Part shown: piece after piece, positions 1 through 10,660 of the stretch
Layout of the letters: the number at the start of each line of letters is the position of its first letter
Numbering within the stretch: position 1 is the first letter of the stretch
Assembly: GCF_008831285.2 (NCBI RefSeq)
Contig: NC_045140.1
Location: forward strand, 15,549,796 to 15,613,795
Source: Nymphaea colorata
Taxonomy: Eukaryota; Streptophyta; Magnoliopsida; Nymphaeales; Nymphaeaceae
DNA length: 64,000 nt
Direction of reading: 5' to 3'
Program-made: the position numbers and the translations under genes
The notes under the pieces: model-generated
The model's database searches: none
What the model saw: the letters and a program-made list of their open reading frames with translations, nothing else
What the model was told of the DNA's origin: nothing

Positions 1-85
1 TACAGAACGGGAGGACGTTGTGAAATGGGGAGAGAGTTTAGGCGAAACTGCGGATATTTGTAGAGGAGGAGGAGGAGGAGGACCC

Positions 86-634
86 CTAGTCGAGCCGGAG
101 AAGGCGCCGGAGATCCTTGGTCGCGGAGTCCTCGAAGCACTTCTTAACAGAGAAGAAGGTGGGGAGAGGCAAAGAGCTCGGGGAAGGCGAGAGAGAGAAG
201 GCTGAGCCGGCGTACACCGGCCGCGGAAGGGTGGTGGCGGTGAGGCCAATCTGCCTCGGGATGAAGGACGGATCTGGCCCCAGACGGTCGGTAGTGGAGA
301 CGATGAGTTCGCCGGCTAAGCTCTCGTTCGTCCGAGGATCGCACGCCTTGATGCAATCGAGGGATTGCCCTCTCTTCAAGATGGTGACCCGACCCATGGT
401 ACCATTCTTTGCGGTCGCGTTTTTTCCAGGCGGTTTTCCGGCAAGGGGGGTCCCTTCCGTCCCTCTCCTGGAGGGCTGCTGCTTCTTTTGGTGGAAGGAG
501 AGATCGGCGGGCTTCCGGCTACCAGATCTGGGCGGGTTCCCTGCCGGCGGAGAGCATCTCCGACGGGGTACCGTGACGGGGAGGTTGAGGCGGTGGTTGA
601 GACAGTCCTGGGGACGCAAGACCTCGGTTCCCAT
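86..634 (-). CDS. Plant MGTEVLRPQDCL-type protein with PNRC-like motifs
   Basis: A single-exon reading frame of 182 residues. It begins MGTEVLRPQDCL, the signature start of a small plant family that is mostly annotated as uncharacterised or as proline-rich nuclear receptor coactivator (PNRC)-like. Further family marks are RVTILKRGQSLD near residue 80, a DRLGPDP segment near 115, YAGSAFSLSPSPSSLPLP near 140-157 and the C-terminal DLRRLLRL. The SLPLP-type motif followed by a short basic/leucine tail is what links it to PNRC proteins; an mRNA-decapping or nuclear role is inferred from that family and is not shown here. No signal peptide or membrane segment is seen. The start is the first ATG of the conserved N-terminus. 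The opposite strand is also open across this GC-rich stretch but matches no family. Confident as a gene, less so on function. Confidence 0.8.
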   Translation of the reverse strand: MGTEVLRPQDCLNHRLNLPVTVPRRRCSPPAGNPPRSGSRKPADLSFHQKKQQPSRRGTEGTPLAGKPPGKNATAKNGTMGRVTILKRGQSLDCIKACDPRTNESLAGELIVSTTDRLGPDPSFIPRQIGLTATTLPRPVYAGSAFSLSPSPSSLPLPTFFSVKKCFEDSATKDLRRLLRLD

Positions 635-876
635 GCCTGACTCTGTGTTTTCTCAATCTCAGAGGGAATGGCCTCCCGGCGCAGGAAAAGAGAATACGGA
701 GGATGGAGAGAGGAGGAAGACGATTGCCTCCTTTTATCGAGAGAAAGAAATCCTTGGTGGGTCGGTCAAAGAGGCCGGCCACCTTCGGAATCTTCTCTTT
801 CCTTCCTGCCGGCCTTCTTCCCCCCTTCCTCTTCCTCAGCTTCCTCTCCTTTTCGTCTCTTCTTTTTTTTTGCAAA

Positions 877-888
877 TTTTATAATTAT
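877..888 (-). promoter_or_regulatory. Probable TATA box of the PNRC-like gene
   Basis: On the minus strand an AATTATAAAAT-like box lies about 245 bases upstream of the start codon. It is followed by a purine-rich leader (AG-rich on the minus strand), as is usual for plant 5' leaders. Inferred from sequence only. Confidence 0.4.
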
Positions 889-900
889 TGCTTAAAATAA

Positions 901-3201
901 AAGAAGAAAACGAAAGGTCGGAGTTGCTTGCTTTTCATTCAACCTTTTTCTGGTTTCCTAGCTAGCTAGTGGGTTAAAAGAAAAATAAAAATTAAAAGGA
1001 CCAAGTCCATCACCTGTTGGACGCGTGGCTCATCGCATCCGATGGGTCGGGTCGGGTCGGGTCGGGTCGGGAGTTGGGGCTCCTCTCGAGTTTTCTTTTA
1101 GCACCGCTTGGTTGTATTCTGTTGACTTTGACCCCCTGGCCATTGTTGGGACTTGGACTTGGACTTGGTCTTGGTCTTGACCCCAAAACAAAACAAAACA
1201 AAACAAGAGCTCGACCGACGGCCAAGTTCCCTTCACCTATACATTATTTTCCCATTTCCAGCGCACCTTGGTTTGGATTTAGATTTGGTAATCCACTTGG
1301 TTTGGTCCTGCTTCTTGCTCATTACTGTTACACCCTCTTTTCCTGTTCCACTATTACGACAATGTCCCTAATAATAAGTATGCAGTTTCAACATTTTTGT
1401 TGACTTTAAGCCAAGGTTCAAGGAAATGGCAGAATAATTGACGCTTGAGCTTATAGTTTCGCATGTACAGAGCCAGCCCTAACAAAAAAGAGTAGATTAA
1501 TGTGACTTGGCTTCTGCTGCCTTGTTTTCATTTGAAAGAAAAGAAAAGAAAAGAAAAGAAAAGAAAAAGAACGTGCCACTTATACAAGATGCGTCTAGAA
1601 TAATACAGCCATCGATGCTTACAGTACAGCTATATGACCGCATACGAACCCACAAGGGCCCGCGATTCAATTTTATGAACGTGTCAGATCTTGAAGTTCA
1701 TGACTCTTGAACCGAGATTTAGTTTTAGTAAATTTAAGTTCAGGTCCAAGTCTCAATCCAGAACGAACTAGAAGACAGACCCAACTCGGTTAGAGGTCGG
1801 AAATGTTCTCCTTACCTACTTTCTTCTTCTCTACACAGCAATATGTCTCCCATCATTACCGGTCAGCTTTAGGAAGCAAAAGGAGAATTCTTGTCCGCCT
1901 ATTTTATATCTTCAACAAGCAAATTACAGAGTGAAAGTTAACTGCGCTACGAAAGATTAGATACCTGGAGGCACCAAAATCACATTGAAAATTTCTTTGT
2001 AAAGTGGTCCAAAACGTGGACTTTGAGCAGATGCGAACATGTTACCTTAGCAAACCGAGATTTTCATCTACCTTCAGTAGATGGGACGAGAAGTGGACCC
2101 ACTCTCTTTCTTTTTCCTTATCGTTCCTTGTACCAACAATCCTTGACAGAAAAGAAAGAAAACATATGACCAAGCAGTCTTTAAAATAAGATTAGTTTTA
2201 CGATGTCTTCTCTCAAAGTGCAAGAAGCTAAATCTCAGAATTTTGAGAGAAGACTAACCCTATTGTGGAGACTGCTTTTTCATGCTCTTCTTCTTCTTTT
2301 TTTATCCACCAATCTTAACAAAGGATTGTTGCTACAAGAAAAAAATCAGGGCAAAAGGAAGTAGAAAAAAGAATGCGAGACTTAAGAGACAACACGATTG
2401 GGACTTCCTATCTCAAACAAAAAAGGAAAAAAGAAATTCAAAGGAAACACGTCGCATGATTGAGGGCATCCCACCTACTGAAGCCGGATGAAAATTTCAG
2501 TTTGCTAAGCTAACTTGTCTGCAGCGGCTCAAAGTCGAAGTTTAACATCACCTGACAAAGAAAATTTCAAGTTTCAACATATGAATAACACCTTCACACA
2601 TGATCTGACCGGTATTAGACCATTTCGTTAGCAAGATAAGACCAACAGGAATGAAACCTAATTAGCACTGATAAAATAAATGGGGGTAAATATCACGAAA
2701 TCATTCAGTACGGTGTCCATGCCACGGCAACACCCAAAAGGGTAAAGAATAACAAACCTGTGGAACGTAAGAACTCCACACTCTGATGTCGCCAACCAAG
2801 TTTGTAATATTTGTCCAACACGAACATCAGTCGCTTCCCTTCACCATCAGATCAACAAAGGCAATCACACCCCGTATTTTGGCCAGTCATTTCCCTAATT
2901 CAAGCACCAAAATTGGTCTATCCTAGTCCACATCAAGCACCGTAATGATTTCAGCCAAGAGTCCAGAGCTTAACACAGACGTGAAATTTTGTTTATTACA
3001 AGAAAGCCTATCAAACGAATAAATTTTACCGACAACCGCCGAAGGAAAGCTTCTTAGTCAAAGGTTCAACGCCATACACAGGAGGAATGTACAGATCCAT
3101 GCAACGTGGATAAACCGCTGTTCAAAAGGCAGGAGCCAACCCACAAAACGCTATCCCAAGCAACATGGTCATGCACTTCACATAACGACATTCCAATCAA
3201 T
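901..3201. other. Intergenic region with simple repeats
   Basis: No gene recognised. It contains a (GGGTC)n run at about 1043-1071, a TTGGAC/TTGGTC hexamer run at 1147-1180 followed by (CAAAA)n to about 1205, and (AAAAG)n at about 1535-1569. The right part should hold the 3' untranslated region of the eIF3c locus, but no clear polyadenylation site could be fixed. Confidence 0.6.
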
Positions 3202-6200
3202 TCACGGACAAAGATAAAGGAGCAAACACCTCTCCAAAATCAGAACTCCCTGTCTATCCATAGGAACTGCCCCTCCACCAGAAACAGCAGAAGAAGCTGC
3301 TCTGCCGCCCATGCCACCATAACCAGAACGACTGCTGTAACCTGTTTGCTTACCTTGTGAAGCAAAATCAGTCGACCACTTTCCTGAAGCTGCACCTGCA
3401 TAATCTTGGCCTTCTCTCCGTCTAGAAGGAAGCATGTCCAATGCTCCACCTGTCTTAGCCTCATAGGCCTTCTCATTGCTGTCAACCAGAACCGTCAGTT
3501 TCTCTGCATAATGGAAGGCCAGAGTTTGGGGCCGTGTATGTTCAACGTTGTGGAAGACTATGCACCTTGTTGGCTGATCCCAGCTAGCATGAAGCTCTTC
3601 TAAAACCATCATCTTGCTGACAATGCTGTGGACATTTGATTCAGAAAGGTCAAACATTGTTGCAAGCTGATCCAGGCTTAATGAATCGTTGCAGGAAGAG
3701 TAGGTGAACAAGTATGTCCTCAAAGCTTCTTCCCTGATCTTAGATCTCAACATCTCCAGCATTTCCTCTTTTCTGCGCAGCAGCATCCATACACCCAGTG
3801 ACTCAATCACTTGGAAAGCATTTTGGAAGTCCCCTTTGCACAGTGCTCTTGTTGCAGTTATGATATGGTCACGAATATTCTCTGGTGGACCAGTGAACGT
3901 CTGCCGCTCACTGATTTCCAAGAGCTGGCGGAATGTCCTGCTTATGACCTTACGTTTCACATCAAGTGTGTTGGCAGCCATGTTGGGTACCTCCAAAAGC
4001 ATGGCACATATTAAATGAACAGCTTCTAGCAGGTCAAGATTTATGTGCATGTGGTAGGGCATCTGTCTTCTCCTCTCAAGTTTTTCCTGAATGAAAATGT
4101 ATCAGTACAACATAGATACTAGAGGCAGAACCCCACAACTCCCATGTCAGCTAATGTCCAAAACTATTTCGAGGATCTGACACTAAATAACAGACAGAAT
4201 CCATGCCCACGCAGCTTTCCGATTACTGGATGTTTGGAAGAACACATCCAATAGTGACACCGACCAATAAAAATGAAAGGCCAAGCAGGGAGATGAAAAC
4301 TATTCTGCAGCTGTACAAAGCAACCAGACCAGGATAGGGAAAATAAAACATAATTACCACTTTTCAACAAGGGAATCCTAGACAGGCAACAAAAGGAATC
4401 CTAGACAGGCAACAAAAAGACTATGGCAGAAGACCGTACTTAACGTCACCCTAATAATATGGCATAAAAAAGGTGTCACCCTAATAGTATGTCATAAGGG
4501 ACTCCTCAAGAAGAGGCTTACCAACTCACCGAACGCAATCAGCAGCTAAATACAAATGCAGTCAAATCACCTGTCAACATTAGACAGACTCAAACTGATA
4601 TTGTCAGATGAGCGATAGATCTACTGATTCATTTATACAACGTTGCGAACTGCATTTGCTAATGTAACATTTCTACATTTTAATCTTTTTTAATATTAGA
4701 AAATAAAGACATAAGCGTTGGTCCTTGCCATTACTGAGCTCCAAAGGAAAAGGAAACCGTTATCAGCCAACTCTTCCAAATGAAAGAGAATAAGGTCAGG
4801 TGGTAATGAGATTCACGGAAAGGAACAACTTGAACAGTAGCAGCCCATCAAATGCGGGGATTATCGAAAACTGGGGAGCATTACAGAAAGATTCTACCAA
4901 GAACAGCAAAGACAAAAAGGTACTCAGAGGTCCAAGAGAAACAACCATCAGACTTGCTGAACCATGTTGAAGCAGCTTATTTGAATGATAAAAGCCCATC
5001 CTGGATGAAAAAAGATTGTCTTCCCTCAGTCCTCCGCTCATCTTGCTTGTTAATCTATAGAAATTCACCTATGGTTTTAGACTCTAGTTTCCAGTACAAT
5101 GATATTCCTTGATAGGCATGTTGAGGGTACATTCTAGTTGAAAATTTGAGCTTGATTTCTTGACAACATGAACAAGAATGAAGAAACTAGCATATTTTTC
5201 TTTATGATTGCCAGTTTTATAAGGCGAACCTAGGTGAATGCACTTACTTGTTATTTGAAAGTCACACTACTATAGATGCTGTCCAGTTTTACGTACGGAC
5301 TAACTGAATTTGTCTCTACATACTACTAACAGTATATTGATCTACGAACCTGAATGCTTCCTTGCTACCTGTTCATGGCTAAAAAGGTTCACCATATCGC
5401 ATCAGCTTCTTTTCCTTTTTTCCATATAGGGAAGCTTGGGTTAGGCACAACCCTAATAAAAACAACAATCGAGAGAGATACTAGCTTTGAACCCTTGACT
5501 TCTTCAACTTGAAGGTCTTAAACATGATCCTCCATCCAGGACAATGAAGCACTTGCTCTCATTGAATATAGCAAAAAATGCATTGAGATTTACTGCTATT
5601 GCATGCAGAATTTCCATTCACAGATTCCGAAGCAGATCTAAACTTGCAGATTATTCACAAACTCTCAGCTGCATAATGCTGCAAATGAGTTTCCATCTTC
5701 AACAAATTAATAGCACGGTTCTCCAAAATGAAGCATCTAATGAAGTACTGACAAAGTATCACGCATAAGCTTGAAATTTGTTAAACAGCTTTTATTCTTG
5801 ATTGTGCTGTTGTCAGAATCATTAAATGACAAAATAGCATCCCAGATCACAGAAACACTTCCATATTCTAAATACCAAATTTTTTTTTCATCAAGGCAGA
5901 GGTTATTATGCGTAAAATTTCAAAATTGTGTTTGCATTGACAGCGTAGTGCTACTGACAACAAGTTTTACAAGATGAAAAAAATTCTGAAATTCTACATC
6001 TTAGCAGATTATATATGTTTTTACAATTCTCAAATGCTGCATTTTGCCAATCTTTTCTTAAGGTATTTGAAAGAAAGAAACGTCTCATTGACCACAAGCT
6101 TTTTGCTCAGGAAGAAATATGACAATAAAGTTTGTGGGTATTGCCTTATTTTCACCTGGCGTCTTAAGGCTGGTATGATTTTCAATTGATTACTTTGAAA

Positions 6201-8520
6201 CTTGATGCAAAGGACAAGCAAGTATTGCCCTCAATCATGACAGCTCGCTAAATAAACATATTACAAAAGATAATTTAAACTTCTTCCTGCAGTGTTGCTC
6301 CAACACATACCAGAGAAGCACAAGTAGAATCTAAAAGACTTCAAATGGGTAACAAAGACATCGATAAACCATATAGCACGTCATCATTACAATCACTACA
6401 TTTTCTGCACATAAAGACTTACTTTGGCACATGCAGAAAAATATAGAAAAAAGGTCAACATATGCAAATGGCGACTAATTAGTTTGGAAAAAGAACCGTA
6501 TATTGAAAAAAAGACAAAATAGAAAGAACGTGCCTGCTCTGGAGTCTTCTCATGATAACGGCTTTGAGAAACTCCTTGTTGAAGCAACTCTTTAATTCTT
6601 CCACCAGCATAGAGCTCTGAGAGACAGCTATGAGCCTCTGAAATGAGAGAAACTCTGAAGGCACATAGACCAAGTTGTGCCATTGCATGGTTGAAAAGTA
6701 TTTGTGTGGCAATATCCATGTGTTGAACATTATCCTGCAAGTGGCTCATCAGAAGAAGATCGCGGGCAACTGAAAATTCATCCAGAATAGCATGGTGGTA
6801 AATATCACAAAGCATCGCCCTAGCCTTTGTACGCTCATCGCCGAACTTATAGATCGCAGAAACCAACATATCCATAAATTCCTTACAACTCTCGGGAAAA
6901 GTTGGCTTCCGTGGAACAAGCTCTGGGGTCACAACAAAAGCGGGAGGACCTCTAAATTCTTCCTGCGTTTCCTCAGGTTTTCCATCCTCATCAGCATCTG
7001 CGACTTCGTTTTCAGGAGCAACAGAGGAGGGGGCGCCGACTCTCACCTCAGCCAACATCCTCATAGCATCATAAACATCCAGAGGCTTGTAATAAACCAA
7101 TTCCACTCGCTTCAGAGCCACCTTCGCAGCTGCCTTCGTATCTCCAACTCGCTCCAAATACGATTGCACATTCTGGGTAGCACAAAGAACAGTAGTTCGT
7201 CCCTTAGCCTCTCTACGTACTCTTTTGTGTCAGGATCAGTGCTCTGCACGCTCTTAAAAAACTCGGTATCCAACCTTCTCCAAATGGGCAACTATGTTGC
7301 CCCAAACTTGAATTGTTCCCATGTAATTGGCATCCTTTTTGGTTTCGTCCTCGTCTGGCTCCACCGAGTCATCCACTACGATGTTCAGATACTGATCAAG
7401 AATGTCAAGGATGATGAGCAAATTTTGTGCACACTTCCTCCATATGTTCACCGGCATGTGCCCGGGAAGGCTAGGATTCACATCGAATTGAGCAGAGAGT
7501 CGGCAGAGACAACGCTGAAGAGAATTTCTAGCTTCTGAGCAGGGGTTTTCACAACCCTGGTAAGAAAGGTCAGCTGCTCAACCTGGTCAATCCTGCCAGT
7601 TCCCTTTCTCCCCCTGGCCGCCACAATTTCCTTGAACTTCTTATCGACATTGTCCCATGTGATCTCGCTTGGGTCCTTCATAAATTGGTTATTCAGCAAC
7701 TTATCCTTCTTAGTTTTCTTCTTCTCCCAACCTGGCTCGCCGTCCTGGCTCTCCCCATCTTCGTCTTCCTCCTTCTCGGAGTCCGTGGCGATCTTTGTGA
7801 GATCCTCCTCAAATTCAACATCTGACTCCTCGTCTTCTTCGTCTTCCTCCACATCTCTATCCCCTTCCTCATCGCTTTCAGGGTTAGCCCTGTACTTTTC
7901 TATCAGGTCCTCGAATTGCTTGTTGTTCTTCTTAGTTTCTGCTTCATGGAGTTCAAGGCTCTGGCATTGGTGCTGCTCATTGTTTTCTTGGCTTCCTTGT
8001 TGGCTAGTAACTGGGCCAGGAAGTCCTCCAGCATGACCAGCGCCTTTACGTAGAGGCTCGGCGGCTTCTCAGACTCAGTTACGCGGATCACCTTCTCCAG
8101 CTGCTTATTGATCTTGTCAAAGCTGTCCTGCAGGCTCACCCAATCGTTAATCTTCATGGCGTTCTTCATCTGCTCGACGGTCGACCGCATCTCCTCGAAC
8201 CTCTTATCCTTGGCGGAGCGGACGACCCGCCGCTGGTCGTCAGAGTCCTCGCTGTCGCTACCACCGGTCTAAAGGTACTTGCTCCTAGCGGTGGCACCAC
8301 CCGTAGCTTCATCGTCCCTGATTTCGATGTCCTCCTCGATCTCACTCTCCTCCTCCTCCTCCTCCTCTGTATCGCTTCCCTGGCAAATTCAAACGTTCCA
8401 AGAACCTTAAGAAAAACAAGAACTCATGTATGAAGTTGAAGACGACAAAATCATGGAGAGACACAAAAGCAGACGATTGAGAAAGCAGAAACTCACCTGT
8501 GTCCAGAAACGAGAGCCCAT
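3202..8520 (-). pseudogene. TIF3C1: eIF3 subunit c (disrupted copy)
   Basis: Three exons match plant eukaryotic translation initiation factor 3 subunit c, a core subunit of the eIF3 scaffold that loads mRNA on the 40S ribosome. Exon 1 is 8497-8520 (MGSRFWTQ), exon 2 is 6534-8379, exon 3 is 3202-4086. The N-terminal acidic region, the [20 protein letters not shown] segment, the HEKTPEQ junction and the C-terminal PCI region ([40 protein letters not shown]) are all recognisable. Five lesions lie in the 5' half: an in-frame TAG at 8269-8271, a one-base deletion near 7931-7936, an 11-base insertion with a TCTCTGC direct repeat at 7492-7509, a one-base insertion near 7269-7272 and a one-base deletion near 7180-7183. 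Correcting for these (+10 net) makes the exon total 2745 bases, exactly 915 codons. Intron 2 begins with GC. Exon 3 is fully open. Either a decaying copy or a run of consensus errors. Confidence 0.85.
4372..4417. repeat. 23-bp tandem duplication in eIF3c intron 2
   Basis: Two adjacent perfect copies of GGAATCCTAGACAGGCAACA plus AAA, inside the 2.4-kb intron between exons 2 and 3 of the eIF3c locus. Confidence 0.8.
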
Positions 8521-8747
8521 CCTGTTCTCAGGACGAAGCAGCAAATAATCAAAGCCTGTATAGCGGGGGAAAAAGGCCAATTAACAACGGATCTTGAATG
8601 AACTTGTTAGCTTTAAGATTAAAAATTTCATCCCAAATCAGACTGAATTCAATTGTGAGTGAAAGAGAGAGAGTCGACCAGAGACGAGCAGCAAGAGCGT
8701 GAGAGGGTGAAAGAAGAGGAGCGTAAAAACGATTGAGGGGGTGGGGC

Positions 8748-8755
8748 CTTATAGA
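8748..8755 (-). promoter_or_regulatory. TATA box of the eIF3c locus
   Basis: CTATAAGG on the minus strand, about 230 bases upstream of the ATG. A pyrimidine-rich leader follows, and a likely leader intron ends TATACAG about 50 bases before the start codon. The promoter and leader look intact although the coding region is broken. Confidence 0.5.
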
Positions 8756-8799
8756 TGTTCTCTTCCTACTCAATTTGGGTGAACTCAGGGGTCGGCTGC

Positions 8800-10660
8800 C
8801 CGAAGCTTAGAACAAGAAAACTCGACGATGGAAAGCGCCCGAGGCTCGGTAACTCGCTGTAGGGAATGACGGAATTAGGCTTTTTGTCGTTCTAACTTCG
8901 CCGGCCTTTCTGGGCAAAGGAGTTGAAAAGACTTCCCGGCCGGACCTCTTCACTGAGTAACAACAGTTCCACAGCCACTCTCCCCTGCCTCCGATACATT
9001 TGAAAAATGGCGCGTTTAATAAACCTACTCAATAAAAAGGAGATTCTCTTTTCTGCCTATTAGATTCGCGCCGCCTTTTCTTTCGAGAAAACGAATATAT
9101 ATATATACATATATATAAAAGCACTGTTTATAATTCAATAGAATAAGACGAACTAAGTTTATACTTCTTTACAATCAAATTGTAAAACTAAAAGCAATTT
9201 TATTGTTCAAATTTCCTGCAAACATATCTACGCAAAATAAAAGGAGTTACGTTTGTGATGGAGCCAAGTGGACATTTAAAGAGTAAAACGAAGGTTTGCA
9301 GCTACATCTATATGTGTCAACAAATTAAACAGAAAACTAAAGCAAAAGCTTTCGTGGTAAAGCAATTGTCAGAAATTAGAGACTGGAAGCATGGGATAAG
9401 AAAGAAAGCAAACGATAGCTGGTACGTGAGTTGATTGCCAGTCTGAATGGAAATTTAGATCGGGTGGCATTTGGAAAACAACACCACCCTGTAGAATTTG
9501 GGTTCAAGTCACAAACATCCAAGAGGGATGTTTAACCTTTAACCGGTTAACCCTTTCGGTGTCCAACTCGATTTTCAGAACCGTATTTAAGCTGGCATTA
9601 TCAAATGTGCAACCAGATTCGGATGTAATGGATCTACCAGCAAAGTCAGATTTCTGATTGAATTCTTTTGGTCTCTTTGCTTTCACTTCTCTGCTGCTTC
9701 GGAATGTGAAGTTGTTTGGTATCGCAAATTCCGTCCTGCCTTGACATGGTGGGCTAGATGCTGGATTATCAATTTCAAGGCAGGAGTAGAAATGTTGTTT
9801 TTTTTTATATATATATTTAAGAATCAGGGCTATAATTAACCAATTTTGGTGCTTCAATGCAGGAGAGGATCCCCTGGTTCTTGTTCCTGGAAAGCCCCAG
9901 CAGCTTCGTGCTGTCAAATTTTCTGAATGTGGTCACTAAAGTGGCATGAACGTAGACATAAGATTTCATGGAAGAGAAAACATCTAATGTGGGTGGGTGC
10001 GGGCAGGCCTACAATCAAATATATCATGCAAGGGAATACGGTATTCACGCATTAACCTTGCATACGCATGTGGAGTTGTCAGAAGCTCGCTCTCTCTCCT
10101 TCTCTGGTCTCATTGGAGATGAATGTGTTTGAGTGTGGATGTGGTTCCCTGTTTGGTTGTTTCGGATTTTGGGTCTCCTTCCTATTTCAACACCTCTACG
10201 CGTTTGTGGATTGCTTTTTTGGTTTTATTATGGTTGTTTTCTCGTATTTTGGTTCATCGGTTGTTTTCACAGTTGTGCCTCATTTGGTGTTCTGCCTATG
10301 ATTTGGTTTTCTGGTTCTTCTGGTCGGACCGGTCGGGTTTTTTTTTTTCCCTCTCCAACTACATGTTGTTGGAGGCGATTTTTTGTGGAGTAATGACGAC
10401 AAAACCTTCTGCTCTCTTACACACACACACAAGGTAACTGGTGTAATGACATATTGGTGTTTATTTTATTCATTTAGAGAGGTAAAACAAACAAACAAAC
10501 AAACAAAAGCGACAAACTGGAAGAAAAACTAAGGAAGTAGATCTAAGGAATTAGAGGAGAGATTTTCCACTCTGCCCCAACCTTGGCTCCGCCTTTGGAA
10601 GCTGAATTTTACCGATACTCTTCGCTTGACGGCCTGTCATGTTTAAACGACAGATGCAAG
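8800..10660. other. Intergenic region, no gene recognised
   Basis: This should hold the eIF3c promoter and the 3' flank of the first sugar transporter. There is an AT-rich stretch with TATATA runs around 9100, a 137-residue minus-strand frame at 9504-9917 without a recognisable domain, (CA)n at about 10420-10432 and (CAAA)n at about 10485-10507. Nothing else could be supported. Confidence 0.5.

Noticed and set aside
117-884. 255-residue plus-strand frame overlapping the PNRC-like gene
   Set aside because: It is the longest frame at the left edge but shows no family resemblance, while the minus strand carries the conserved MGTEVLRPQDCL protein; the frame is open because the region is GC-rich.
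9480-9530. GGTTCAAGTC, resembling a tRNA or SINE B box
   Set aside because: No matching A box at the right distance and no cloverleaf could be drawn.
9504-9917. 137-residue minus-strand frame
   Set aside because: No domain or family wording recognised, and low-complexity AT sequence interrupts it; not supported as a gene.
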